Virus record (IMG/VR): IMGVR_UViG_3300027708_000051
Location: 1-64,000 of that record
Source: a virus
DNA: 64,000 bases
Strand: one strand, 5' to 3'
The notes under the pieces were generated by a model. That model saw only the letters and a list, made by a program, of their open reading frames with translations. It was not told where the DNA came from and did not search any database. Both the position numbers and the translations under genes were made by a program. Shown here in pieces: positions 18,430 through 28,397 of this stretch (positions within the stretch are counted from its first letter, which is position 1; the number at the start of each line of letters is the position of its first letter).

Positions 18430-20268
18430 ATGGCAAACAAAAAAATTTCCTATACTACAAGAGATTTCCAATCAATTAGAACAGAGTTAATCAACTTTAC
18501 AAAAACTTATTACCCTGACACTATTCAAAACTTTAATGATGCGTCAGTATTTTCAGTATTGTTGGATTTAAATGCTGCGGTAACTGACAATTTACAATTT
18601 AATATTGATAGAAGTATCCAAGAAACGGTCCTTCAATATGCACAACAAAGGTCATCAATTTTTAATATTGCAAAAACTTACGGATTAAAAGTTCCGGGAA
18701 TGAGACCATCAGTTGCTTTAGTTGATTTTTCAATTACAGTTCCTGCTTATGGTGATAAAGAAGATTTAAGATATTGTGGTATTTTAAGGAGAGGTTCTCA
18801 AGTCAATGGAGCGGGTCAAGTATTTGAAACTGTTTATGATATTGATTTTGCGTCACCAATAAATGCGGAGGGGTATCCTAATAGATTAAAGATTCCTAAT
18901 TTTGATTCAAATAACAAATTATTAAATTATACCATAACTAAAAGAGAAACGGTTGTTAATGGAACAACTAAAGTATTCAAAAAAGTAATTACACCAAATG
19001 ATGTTAGACCTTTCTACGAATTATTTTTACCTGATAAAAACGTGTTAGGGGTGACTAGTGTATTATTAAAAGATAGTACACAATATACGAATATCCCGTC
19101 TGTACAAGAGTTTTTAGGATTAGATAACAGATGGTATGAAGTGGATTCTTTGGCGGAAGACAGAGTATTTGTTGAAGACCCAACCAAAGTATCTGACGCT
19201 CCGGGAATTAAAGTTGGAAAATATTTACAAGTTAGTGATAAATTTATTACAGAATTTACACCTGAAGGATTTTTAAAAATGACTTTTGGTGGTGGTTCTC
19301 AATCGGCTGATGAACAATTAAGAGAATTTGCGAGAGATGGTTACCAATTAAATTTATACAAATACTCAAACAATTTGGCTTTAGGTAGTTCATTGAAGGC
19401 AAATACAACATTATTTGTTCAGTATAGAGTCGGTGGTGGTGTTGGTAGTAATATTGGTGTTAATGCAATTACTCAAATAGGTACTGTTTCATTCTTTGTT
19501 AATGGACCTTCAGATAGTGTTAATACAACTGTAGTTAATTCATTAAGATGTACCAATGTGACTGCGGCTATTGGTGGAGCGGGATTTCCAACTACAGAAG
19601 AAGTTAGAAATTTGGTTGCATACAATTTCTCGGCACAAAAAAGAGCTGTAACTGTTAACGACTATGAATCAATAATTAGAACAATGCCGTCACAATTTGG
19701 TGCACCGGCTAAAGTATCTATTACTGAAAATAATAATAAAATTATTGTTCAAATGTTATCTTATGATGAAACAGGTAGATTAACTGAAGTTATATCTAAC
19801 ACATTAAAAAACAATGTGGCTAACTATCTTTCAAACTATCGTATGATAAATGATTATGTTTCTATTCAAAGTGCTAATGTTATTGATTTAAGTTTTAATA
19901 TTGACGTTGTTTTAGATAATACTCAGAATCAAGGAACTGTAATATCTCAAATTATTACTATCGTTTCAAATTATTTTGACCCGGCAAATAGACATATGGG
20001 TGAAAATGTTAATATATCTGAATTAAGACGACAAATACAAAGTGAAAATGGGGTAATTTCATTATCTGATATTCAAGTTTTCAATCAAGTGGGGGGACAA
20101 TATTCATCTTCACAAACATCTCAAAGATATATTGATTCTACAACAAAACAAATTGAATTGATTGACGATACTATTTTTGCGGAACCAAATCAAACTTATC
20201 AGGTTAAATATCCTAATAAAGATATTAATATTAGAGTTAAAAATTTAAAAACCGTTAACTTCTCTTGA
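18430..20268 (+). CDS. Baseplate wedge protein (T4 gp6 / gpJ-like)
   Basis: A 612-residue protein. The N-terminus (YTTRDFQSIRTELINFTKTY, then FNDASVFSVLLDLNAAVTDN) matches the opening of gp6/baseplate J proteins, where an FNDxSxG-like stretch and helices build the wedge dimer. The middle is strand-rich, and residues about 400-430 include RAVTVNDYESIIRTMPSQFG, a hallmark of the family. The C-terminus carries repeated alternating strands. It forms the inner ring that holds wedges around the hub and triggers sheath contraction. It follows gp25 directly. The length is close to T4 gp6. Confidence 0.85.
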   Translation: MANKKISYTTRDFQSIRTELINFTKTYYPDTIQNFNDASVFSVLLDLNAAVTDNLQFNIDRSIQETVLQYAQQRSSIFNIAKTYGLKVPGMRPSVALVDFSITVPAYGDKEDLRYCGILRRGSQVNGAGQVFETVYDIDFASPINAEGYPNRLKIPNFDSNNKLLNYTITKRETVVNGTTKVFKKVITPNDVRPFYELFLPDKNVLGVTSVLLKDSTQYTNIPSVQEFLGLDNRWYEVDSLAEDRVFVEDPTKVSDAPGIKVGKYLQVSDKFITEFTPEGFLKMTFGGGSQSADEQLREFARDGYQLNLYKYSNNLALGSSLKANTTLFVQYRVGGGVGSNIGVNAITQIGTVSFFVNGPSDSVNTTVVNSLRCTNVTAAIGGAGFPTTEEVRNLVAYNFSAQKRAVTVNDYESIIRTMPSQFGAPAKVSITENNNKIIVQMLSYDETGRLTEVISNTLKNNVANYLSNYRMINDYVSIQSANVIDLSFNIDVVLDNTQNQGTVISQIITIVSNYFDPANRHMGENVNISELRRQIQSENGVISLSDIQVFNQVGGQYSSSQTSQRYIDSTTKQIELIDDTIFAEPNQTYQVKYPNKDINIRVKNLKTVNFS

Positions 20269-20299
20269 TAGAGTTATATTAGTTACTTATTTTTAGAGA

Positions 20300-21211
20300 A
20301 TGGAGGTATTATCTAATTTTCTTGAAATAATTAAAGGTAATAATGGGACGTGGGCTCAGGCAATTTTTAATGGGTTAATTTTAAATATTAAATTTATTCT
20401 TGGATTAGTTATTCTTATTTATTTTATTAAAAAACTAAATAAAATAAAATCATTTGAAGCTTTTATAGTTTTGATTTCTCTTCTTTTTATGATTAGTGAA
20501 TGTCGTTTATTTTATGATAGACGAAAATTAGAAATTTTACACAATGAAGTTTCTTATTATAATCAAAACACTGAAAATTTAGTAATTGTTGTTCAAGGGG
20601 CTAATAACCCATTCACAGACGCTATAAATTATAATAAAACACAAGTTGATTTTACAAAATCCCGAGATATTGATGGGTTAGGGTTAATTGAGGGTAAATT
20701 AAATACTTCAACAACAAAAGTAATTACTTATGTTGGGACACATAGTTATACTTTAACACCGGAAGATGTATATGAAACGGTATATTATTTCAGATTATTT
20801 AAACCTAAAGGTAAAATAATTTTAGTTGGTCATAGTGTTGGTGGTTATGGTTTAACTGAAGTGTTAGATAAATTAAATATTAATAATGTTTCTGTTGATT
20901 TAGTAATATTTTTAGATAATGCTAATAAATTGTACAACAATTTTGATTATAAAGTAAAATCTAATGTTAACTATGTAATTAATTTTACATCACCAAAATG
21001 GGCTGACAATTTTTATTTTTTCACTAATGCGGGTGGTAGGGTTAGTAGAGATAATAAAAATAACGTTACTGATATTTTTAATTTAGAAATTCCTAAAACA
21101 ACACATACAAGTATTGATAATAAAATACCAAATGATATCTCAAATATTATTTATGATTACGTAAATAATGACTCTAATCCAATCAATTTTACTAAAAAAT
21201 ATAAGTTTTAA
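20300..21211 (+). CDS. Membrane-anchored alpha/beta-hydrolase (lipase-like)
   Basis: A 303-residue protein. Two hydrophobic segments lie at about residues 22-43 and 52-66. A soluble domain follows with a nucleophile elbow GHSVGG (Ser179) after the strand KIILV. A candidate acid is Asp206 in VIFLDNANK, and a candidate His269 lies in TTHTSIDNKI near the C-terminus, the spacing expected for a lipase/esterase triad. The substrate is unknown; membrane or lipoprotein esters are plausible. It lies 31 bases after gp6 and 75 before the next structural gene, in a tail operon where no enzyme is expected. It could act in lysis, outer-membrane disruption or superinfection exclusion. Confidence 0.65.
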   Translation: MEVLSNFLEIIKGNNGTWAQAIFNGLILNIKFILGLVILIYFIKKLNKIKSFEAFIVLISLLFMISECRLFYDRRKLEILHNEVSYYNQNTENLVIVVQGANNPFTDAINYNKTQVDFTKSRDIDGLGLIEGKLNTSTTKVITYVGTHSYTLTPEDVYETVYYFRLFKPKGKIILVGHSVGGYGLTEVLDKLNINNVSVDLVIFLDNANKLYNNFDYKVKSNVNYVINFTSPKWADNFYFFTNAGGRVSRDNKNNVTDIFNLEIPKTTHTSIDNKIPNDISNIIYDYVNNDSNPINFTKKYKF

Positions 21212-21212
21212 T

Positions 21213-21236
21213 CATAATTTATTTTTAAAAATTATG
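21213..21236 (+). other. AT-only hairpin after hydrolase gene
   Basis: CATAATTT (21213-21220) pairs with AAATTATG (21229-21236) around an eight-base loop. It begins two bases after the stop codon. There is no G+C-rich stem or T tract, so it is at best a weak terminator or an mRNA end structure. The 75-base gap also holds ACTATTTATTTA, a variant of the recurrent TATTTATA box, upstream of the ATG at 21287. Confidence 0.35.
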
Positions 21237-21286
21237 AATTATCTTTTAAAAATAGTGTATAAACTATTTATTTAAAAAGATAAAAA

Positions 21287-24200
21287 ATGTCAAAGTCATA
21301 TAGAGTAAGAACGAAGGTTGGTGTCGATACTTCTTTAAAAGTATTAATAGAACAAGAATTCGAGCATTTAGAAATTCTATCCTTAAAAATTTTACAAAGT
21401 GATATCTACACGAGACAATGTTCCGATTATGGAGTTATTGTTGGTCGTGTTAGTGTTAATAATGGGTTTGGTATCCCAAATGCTAAAGTTTCTATCTTCA
21501 TTCCTATAGATAGTGTTGACCAAAAAAATCCAATTATATCTGAATTATATCCGTATACATCATTGTTAGTTAATAATGATGAGGGGTATAGATATAATTT
21601 ATTGCCTTATGTTAAATCATATAGTGCACACGTTCCAACCGGAACTTTCTTTACCAGAAATGATGTATTAACAGACCCTACTTTAATTGAAGTTTACGAC
21701 AAATATTATAAATATAATGCGGTAACTAATGAAAGTGGTGATTATATGATATTTGGAGTTCCTGTGGGTTCTCATACTATAGTTATGGATGTTGACTTAT
21801 CTGATATTGGTGAATTTTCATTGTCTCCTCAGGATTTAATTAGAATGGGTATTGCGACCGAAGCTCAAGTTTCCGGAACTAGTTTTAAATCGTCAAACAA
21901 TTTACGTGAATTACCTCAAATCATTAATCTTAGTAAATCTATTGAAGTGGAACCATTATGGGGTCAACCTGAAATTTGTAATTTAGGGATTACAAGAACA
22001 GATTTTGATTTAAGTAGTGAGGCTAATGTTGATATTAGACCTACGGCAATTTTTATGGGGTCAATAATTTCAGGTCCAAATAGTAGTTCAGTTACAACAG
22101 GATGTAGACCACCAAATAATTCAGGTCATTTATGTAATTTAACTGTGGGTCCTGGTGATATATTGTCAATTAGACAAACAATTAAACAAGATTCAAATGG
22201 TAGACCAATTTTAGAAAATTTTAGTTTAGAAAGTGGGGGTAAAGTTATTGATGAAAATGGGACTTGGTTAATTGATGTTCCAATGAATTTGGATTATTAC
22301 ACTACTAATGAGTTTGGTGAACAAGTTTTATCTAATGACCCTGAAGTAGGTATACCAACCAAAGGTAAATACAGATTTAAAGTTAAATGGTCTCAATCTC
22401 CATCATCAAGTGAACCGACAAAACGAGGTTATTTTTTAGTTCCAAACATTAAAGAATATAATGGTAATAATACTCAGAAATCGTATGCGTTCAGTGTTGA
22501 TTGGAATGATTATGCGTACACGGGTACAACATCTGATAATATATTAGCACAAAAAATTGTTCAAGAAGCTATTAATTGTGATGATAAATTTTATCTAATG
22601 CAATATAATAAAGTTTATACCGTATCACAATTTATTGATGGTGTCACGGCAGGTTCAGGAATAGAAAGATATGTTGGTATTAAAAATATATTAGACGAGA
22701 CTTGTTCGGGACTTAATAATAGATTCCCAACAAATGACGGTAATTTTAGATTTGATATTTTATATATCATTTTTATGTTTTTTAGTATTATATTAACACC
22801 GGTATTTTTTGCGTTAATATTATTACTTCATATTTTATATTTTGTAATTTGGTTAGTACGAGAATTTGTTATATACGTTTTTATTAGTTGGGCAATATAC
22901 CAATCGGTAAATGCTTTTATATTATCAGTTACTTCATATCCGGCATTAGGTTTAATATTTGGGTATGTTGCTTTAGGATTATTTTATCTTGGGTTAGCTG
23001 CGTTTTTTTATTGGTTGAAAAAACAATTAGACAAAATTGATTTAAGTGGGATAAAAGTTCCTATTTTAACATATCCGGATTGTGAGTTATGTTCTTGTAG
23101 TCCTGATTCACAAACTAGTTCTGAAGGAACTGATGATGGTACGGGGGCACAGGCTTTGGCAGCGACTAATCAAGCAAAACCTTGTCCATCAATAAAATCA
23201 GACAATGGGGTTACATCAATAACACTTTCTCCTGGTATATTGCAATTATTCAGTGTGGGTTCTTATTTGTTAAAACCAATAGGTCCTGAAAATTTACCAG
23301 GTCCTCCTTATTTACCTAATACAGGATTTTTACCTGAACGTATACCGGTATACTCTCAAGAATTTGCCGGATTATCATATGATAATCAATACGCTTCTGT
23401 AAATATTGGTGCTCCTTATTTAACTTTAGCTCAAAGTTCTAATCCTGATTTAAGTAGATATGTTTACACCACTAGTCTACCATTACCGGATAGAATTAAT
23501 TTATTTAATGTTAAGGCGAAATATTTTGATTCATCGGCATTTAATCCGGGTGGTGGTGTAAATAGAATTTCTGTTAATTTTAATCCTCAACAATCAGAAT
23601 TTCACACTGATAATACAGTTGTAATTATTTGTGATAAAGCGTCTATTCAAAATTTATCCGTAGGTACTATGGTTGCATTCCAAAATCCGACAATAAGTAA
23701 CGATGTTAATTTAACGGGTGGAACTACAAATGTTTATGGTAACAATGCGATTACTGGTTTTACAACAACAGGGTTGAGTAATGTTACTGTAAACTATGCT
23801 AACCCTAATGGTTCAGGTAATTTACAAAAAACATACTCAGTTAATATAACGGCGACTACCACAAACACATATCATAAGTTTCCTACTGATATGGAGTATT
23901 TTCAAGTAATTACTGCGATGACATATAGTCAATTTAGTAGTCAATGTAATCCTTCATCTAGTCCTGATTCATTAAATAATCGTTACATAAATAATACAAC
24001 ATTACTTGGGCAAGAATATTTGGATGGTTTTGGTTATTACTTTTGGCATTTGAATTATTTTCATAGAGATAATGTCACACTTAGACCTATGGATTATGTT
24101 AAAGATAAAAACGAAGTTTGTGTTTTAATATTAAATAGAGGTGTTGACCCTTATACCCCTAAAGTACCGATTGAGTATGGTTTGGGTAAATTATTTGGAT

Positions 24201-26593
24201 ACACTAATGAGGGTGATAAAAAGGTAAAAGGTTTTTATCATATGAACATTCCTATTCAAGGGAGTTATAAAAATATAAGTCATTTAAGTTCTAATTTAAC
24301 CAATAGTAATATTAATACAGATTCTTATTCGGGTCAAAAATTATATTTTAATTCATTTTCGTATCATCCTGAACTAACAACAACTTTTGGACCAATAACG
24401 GGTTATACTGGTGGAACGGCTTATGTTTATACAGGTCCTATAAATTCAGGATATTCAGGGTTTAATTCTAATTTAATTAGTTATTATTCAAGTATGGATA
24501 ATAACTCATATAATACTTTTGCACCTAATTGTGGAGGTGTTATTAATAATGCTCACGGTAATATAGACCAATATGTGGCATTACAAGATTTTAGTCACGG
24601 TTTAAAAGTTAGTTCTAATAATCATTTTAGTTGGATAATTATTGAAGATACATTTAATTTTTATGGTATTTTATTTGATACTAACATATTAAATGGTAAT
24701 TATGTATATTCACCTAATACAGGTTATAATCAAGGATATTTCCCTAATGAAATAATTGAAGGTGGTCCTGTTATGTATACTAATTTGGATTTAGGTGATG
24801 TTGTTTGGTATGATGGTGATGATAACCAACACAACCCAACACGTCTATTTAATACTTCAAGTGCTCCATTTTATGTTACATCAACTTACTACACACCTAT
24901 GTATAATACAACAGGTAATACGTTATCATTCTCATCAGGATTAAACGGAAATCAAATAGTAATGAGAGGTGATAGATTACCAACATCAACAAGTGTTGAG
25001 GAATATTGTTGTAATGGTATGGTTTTACAAAAAAATACTAAATTTCAAATTTTCTTAATTCCTGAGGACGGGGTTATTGGTATTAACAGTAGTCAGAATT
25101 CAACTGGAAGTGCTAGTTCAGGTGATTATGCCGCGGTTCATAATGATTTGGCGGGCTCAACAGGTATTATTAAAGTTTTTGATTCATTTACTTGTAATGG
25201 TTCTGTTAACTTAGAGTGTTATAATTGTAAAAGAGCTCCGGGAACATATAATGGAACAATTGAGATTAAAGACCATCCTTGTCAAGAATTTAATGGTAAA
25301 ACAATTTTTGAATATGGGTGTTATAAATTTGTGACAACAATATTTATATCGTTACTTGAAGATTGGAAATTAATGTTTGAGTGGATTGCTCGAAATATGG
25401 TAATGCTTGGCGCTTGTAGAAATGTGTTTTCACATAGATTCATTAACAATTGGATTAACGGTACTTTATACGCATTTCCATTTAAAAATGAAATTATTGG
25501 ATATACCTCACCAACTAGTGCAACACCAAATCAACCAATTCCTAGTTACTGTGATAGAACAGTTATATATCATTATCAAACAAAAAACTTTTATTATAGA
25601 AGTACATTATATAATCCAACAACAAATGAATTTGAAGTGAGAGGTGGTGATAAAGATTTAGGTTTCCCAACAACAATTATGGATTTAGGACCGAGAGCTG
25701 ATTATATACAAGAATTGGTTATGTCTGATGAATATGATGGTTATATTGCAAATAAATTAGATACATCTTCTTATGGTACGGTAGATGATATTCTTAATTT
25801 ATTTATAGTAAGCAGATTTATGGACCAAACATTCTTAAAAACATTGCTTGGGTCTTTAAATATTTTAGCATACTTTTCAAATAGTAGACCAAGTAGAGGG
25901 GTTGGTGGTGCTAATTTACAAATTGATGCGGATTATGCTCAATTAATATCAATTAACTCAGAATTAGGTGTTGCACCATTTTTACCTGGAAATTATCCTG
26001 ATGACCCGGACCCGACAAAACAGAATCCAATTTTCTTTGATTGTGATAATGTTTTAGGTATTTTCTTTTCATCAGATACTCAGTTAAGAGATTATATTAC
26101 ACCAAAAAGAACTATTATTAATCCTTCGGGTACAACTACAAGTATTTGTACATTTAGTAATTTTCCGGTGTATTCACAAAGGGTTCCACTTTCTCAATGG
26201 AGAATAGAGTCTAATGTTGGTAGTCCCGCAGATTCTATTTTTGGTCATCAATATAACAATTGGGATTTTAGTGTTAGTGGAGGTACTACAATATTTTCAC
26301 ATAAGTATCAATCATTAGATAGGTTATTAGGTGAATCAAGATATTTTAGAAGTAATGGTACTCAAGTACAGTATGATAAAGGTTATATCTATGCTGTTGA
26401 TAATGGGTCTGTAAATCCACCATCACCACCACATATATCTGCCGACCCAACATATTGGAATCAAAATAGTGTGGATATTCAATTAGTAACTGTTGGTGCA
26501 CCATTTCATTTTTATTTTGGGTTAAGACGAGGGGCGTCAGCTTTTGATAGATTTAGAACTAAATGGATAAACACAAGTAATATAGTAAATTAA
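21287..26593 (+). CDS. Giant tail/baseplate structural protein with internal membrane-spanning segment
   Basis: A 1768-residue protein of no recognised family. Residues about 45-200 resemble a carboxypeptidase-regulatory/transthyretin-like beta domain (VGRVSVNNGFGIPNAKVSIF, then NESGDYMIFGVPVGSHTIVM). Residues 491-580 are a nearly continuous hydrophobic stretch with three to four probable membrane helices, containing only a few charges. A Cys-rich segment CELCSC follows. The rest is long, Asn/Thr/Gly-rich, beta-type virion sequence with scattered Cys pairs. Position between gp6 and other tail genes, and two bases before the next gene, indicates a baseplate or tail-tip protein. The buried membrane segment is highly unusual in such a protein. 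Confidence 0.7.
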   Translation: MSKSYRVRTKVGVDTSLKVLIEQEFEHLEILSLKILQSDIYTRQCSDYGVIVGRVSVNNGFGIPNAKVSIFIPIDSVDQKNPIISELYPYTSLLVNNDEGYRYNLLPYVKSYSAHVPTGTFFTRNDVLTDPTLIEVYDKYYKYNAVTNESGDYMIFGVPVGSHTIVMDVDLSDIGEFSLSPQDLIRMGIATEAQVSGTSFKSSNNLRELPQIINLSKSIEVEPLWGQPEICNLGITRTDFDLSSEANVDIRPTAIFMGSIISGPNSSSVTTGCRPPNNSGHLCNLTVGPGDILSIRQTIKQDSNGRPILENFSLESGGKVIDENGTWLIDVPMNLDYYTTNEFGEQVLSNDPEVGIPTKGKYRFKVKWSQSPSSSEPTKRGYFLVPNIKEYNGNNTQKSYAFSVDWNDYAYTGTTSDNILAQKIVQEAINCDDKFYLMQYNKVYTVSQFIDGVTAGSGIERYVGIKNILDETCSGLNNRFPTNDGNFRFDILYIIFMFFSIILTPVFFALILLLHILYFVIWLVREFVIYVFISWAIYQSVNAFILSVTSYPALGLIFGYVALGLFYLGLAAFFYWLKKQLDKIDLSGIKVPILTYPDCELCSCSPDSQTSSEGTDDGTGAQALAATNQAKPCPSIKSDNGVTSITLSPGILQLFSVGSYLLKPIGPENLPGPPYLPNTGFLPERIPVYSQEFAGLSYDNQYASVNIGAPYLTLAQSSNPDLSRYVYTTSLPLPDRINLFNVKAKYFDSSAFNPGGGVNRISVNFNPQQSEFHTDNTVVIICDKASIQNLSVGTMVAFQNPTISNDVNLTGGTTNVYGNNAITGFTTTGLSNVTVNYANPNGSGNLQKTYSVNITATTTNTYHKFPTDMEYFQVITAMTYSQFSSQCNPSSSPDSLNNRYINNTTLLGQEYLDGFGYYFWHLNYFHRDNVTLRPMDYVKDKNEVCVLILNRGVDPYTPKVPIEYGLGKLFGYTNEGDKKVKGFYHMNIPIQGSYKNISHLSSNLTNSNINTDSYSGQKLYFNSFSYHPELTTTFGPITGYTGGTAYVYTGPINSGYSGFNSNLISYYSSMDNNSYNTFAPNCGGVINNAHGNIDQYVALQDFSHGLKVSSNNHFSWIIIEDTFNFYGILFDTNILNGNYVYSPNTGYNQGYFPNEIIEGGPVMYTNLDLGDVVWYDGDDNQHNPTRLFNTSSAPFYVTSTYYTPMYNTTGNTLSFSSGLNGNQIVMRGDRLPTSTSVEEYCCNGMVLQKNTKFQIFLIPEDGVIGINSSQNSTGSASSGDYAAVHNDLAGSTGIIKVFDSFTCNGSVNLECYNCKRAPGTYNGTIEIKDHPCQEFNGKTIFEYGCYKFVTTIFISLLEDWKLMFEWIARNMVMLGACRNVFSHRFINNWINGTLYAFPFKNEIIGYTSPTSATPNQPIPSYCDRTVIYHYQTKNFYYRSTLYNPTTNEFEVRGGDKDLGFPTTIMDLGPRADYIQELVMSDEYDGYIANKLDTSSYGTVDDILNLFIVSRFMDQTFLKTLLGSLNILAYFSNSRPSRGVGGANLQIDADYAQLISINSELGVAPFLPGNYPDDPDPTKQNPIFFDCDNVLGIFFSSDTQLRDYITPKRTIINPSGTTTSICTFSNFPVYSQRVPLSQWRIESNVGSPADSIFGHQYNNWDFSVSGGTTIFSHKYQSLDRLLGESRYFRSNGTQVQYDKGYIYAVDNGSVNPPSPPHISADPTYWNQNSVDIQLVTVGAPFHFYFGLRRGASAFDRFRTKWINTSNIVN

Positions 26594-26594
26594 A

Positions 26595-28397
26595 ATGGAT
26601 GATATTAGAATTGTTTTAGGTTCATTAAGATATAAAACGGCAACAAATACCAATTTATCAATACCGACACCATTAGTTCAAAATTCAAAAAATTTACAAG
26701 AATTTGATAGAAGTATTGATGTTAATCTGGCTCAATTATTTGATGATGAAAGACAAAAATCAACAACATTTAGACCTGTTTGTAAATTTCAGTTATTATA
26801 TGAAAATGCTTATACAGGTTCAACGAAATATGAACCATTAAAGAATAATTTATATTATATAAATGAAGCGGGATTAACAATAAAACAATGTGGTCTTAAT
26901 GGGGCGGCTATTGCTTGGGAAGGATTTCCACAATATTATGAGTTTGATTTTATTCGTAGTGATTATAATGTTAGTGGTTATACACAACCACCAAACAATC
27001 ATATAAATTTTGTATCAAAAAGTGCGTCAACATACAATTGGAATTTTTTTGTTAGTTATCCTTATCAAAATTCGTATAGTAAAGTTTTAGAATATTATGA
27101 TGGTGTACATTCTCAAGCGGTTCAATGGACGATTTCTGATGGAATTCCATTTGTAATTAAATCAACTGACACATTTGTTAATGGTAACAAAGTTGTAAGA
27201 TTTGTGTGTCCGGTTAAACACGGATTATCAGTTAGTGAATTTGCTAAAATTAAAATTGTTGTTAATGGTGTGGTGACCACAAATGAAACATTTCAAGTAT
27301 TTGAATTAGGTGATGGTCTGCCGGGAACTGAAGAATATGTGTTTAACATTTATGACATTGGATTTCCTTCTGGTAAATTTGTTTCAGGATATAATGGAAC
27401 CTTTAAACGAATTATTAATAATGAAAACCCTAATGATACAACATCAAAGTATTATGTGTTGCAGCATAAATTATTAACTAATGTTGACGATGCGGTAATG
27501 GTAAACGCTGGTTTTGAACAAAATATTTTTGGTAGAAAAAAGAAGTTTGAAAGTCCTGCTTATACACCAAACGATGTTAAAAGAGTTTCAATTAAGGAAG
27601 GTGCACAATCATATAGTTTATCATTTAATAAAGATATTGATGTGAGTGTGTTAAGAGATAATCAAAAAAGACCAATAACTGAGTTGTATATTACAACATT
27701 ATGGAAAGGTTATTTTGGGTTAACATTAGGTAATTCGGGTTTAAAACAAGGATATGAATTTAATTTACCGCTATCACCTTTAAAGTTTCCAAGTAGTTGG
27801 TGGTCGTCAATTAATTCATTATCAAATTTTGTTGATGAAAATAATCAACCATATCCGTTAGGTACTTTAATTCCGGCGACACTTACCACATATACTTTTA
27901 AATACTTACAATCGTTAAAAGAGGGTGATGTTGTTGATGGTGGAATTTATGAATGGAATGATTATGAACAAAAAGAAAGGATAATTAGTGATATCTCTCA
28001 TAAATTCACTTATAACTCTTTTGTTTTTGACATTGGTTGTGGTAATCAATGTTCTAATCAATTAGGTTATTATTATCAACCACATAATAAAATTAAAATT
28101 AGAGATTATTCTGATTATATAGAGACCGGTAGTATTAAGAATATGGAGGATGTTCCGGATTATTCTTATTTCTCAACAACTTACAATTCTTTTATTTGGA
28201 GAGATTTATATACCTATGGATTTAAAGATAACAGTGGTAATGGTGTTGACTACCCATTTTTAAATGGAAAACATTACCCATATGCTAATTTTATTTTTAG
28301 AATAATACCTGAAGGAACTAATTATATAGAAAGTAGTTTACATAATTATGCAACTCTTTACGGAGCTGCAGAACCAACAAACGATAATTGTGAATAA
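26595..28397 (+). CDS. Tail/baseplate structural protein
   Basis: A 600-residue beta-rich protein that I do not recognise as a named family. It has no signal peptide, membrane segment or enzymatic motif. Composition (Asn, Tyr, Gly and Thr rich) and its place in a tightly packed tail operon point to a virion protein, probably baseplate-associated. A CGNQCSNQ segment in the last third could coordinate metal or form disulfides. The start is one base after the stop of the preceding giant protein, and the end overlaps the next gene. Confidence 0.7.
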   Translation: MDDIRIVLGSLRYKTATNTNLSIPTPLVQNSKNLQEFDRSIDVNLAQLFDDERQKSTTFRPVCKFQLLYENAYTGSTKYEPLKNNLYYINEAGLTIKQCGLNGAAIAWEGFPQYYEFDFIRSDYNVSGYTQPPNNHINFVSKSASTYNWNFFVSYPYQNSYSKVLEYYDGVHSQAVQWTISDGIPFVIKSTDTFVNGNKVVRFVCPVKHGLSVSEFAKIKIVVNGVVTTNETFQVFELGDGLPGTEEYVFNIYDIGFPSGKFVSGYNGTFKRIINNENPNDTTSKYYVLQHKLLTNVDDAVMVNAGFEQNIFGRKKKFESPAYTPNDVKRVSIKEGAQSYSLSFNKDIDVSVLRDNQKRPITELYITTLWKGYFGLTLGNSGLKQGYEFNLPLSPLKFPSSWWSSINSLSNFVDENNQPYPLGTLIPATLTTYTFKYLQSLKEGDVVDGGIYEWNDYEQKERIISDISHKFTYNSFVFDIGCGNQCSNQLGYYYQPHNKIKIRDYSDYIETGSIKNMEDVPDYSYFSTTYNSFIWRDLYTYGFKDNSGNGVDYPFLNGKHYPYANFIFRIIPEGTNYIESSLHNYATLYGAAEPTNDNCE

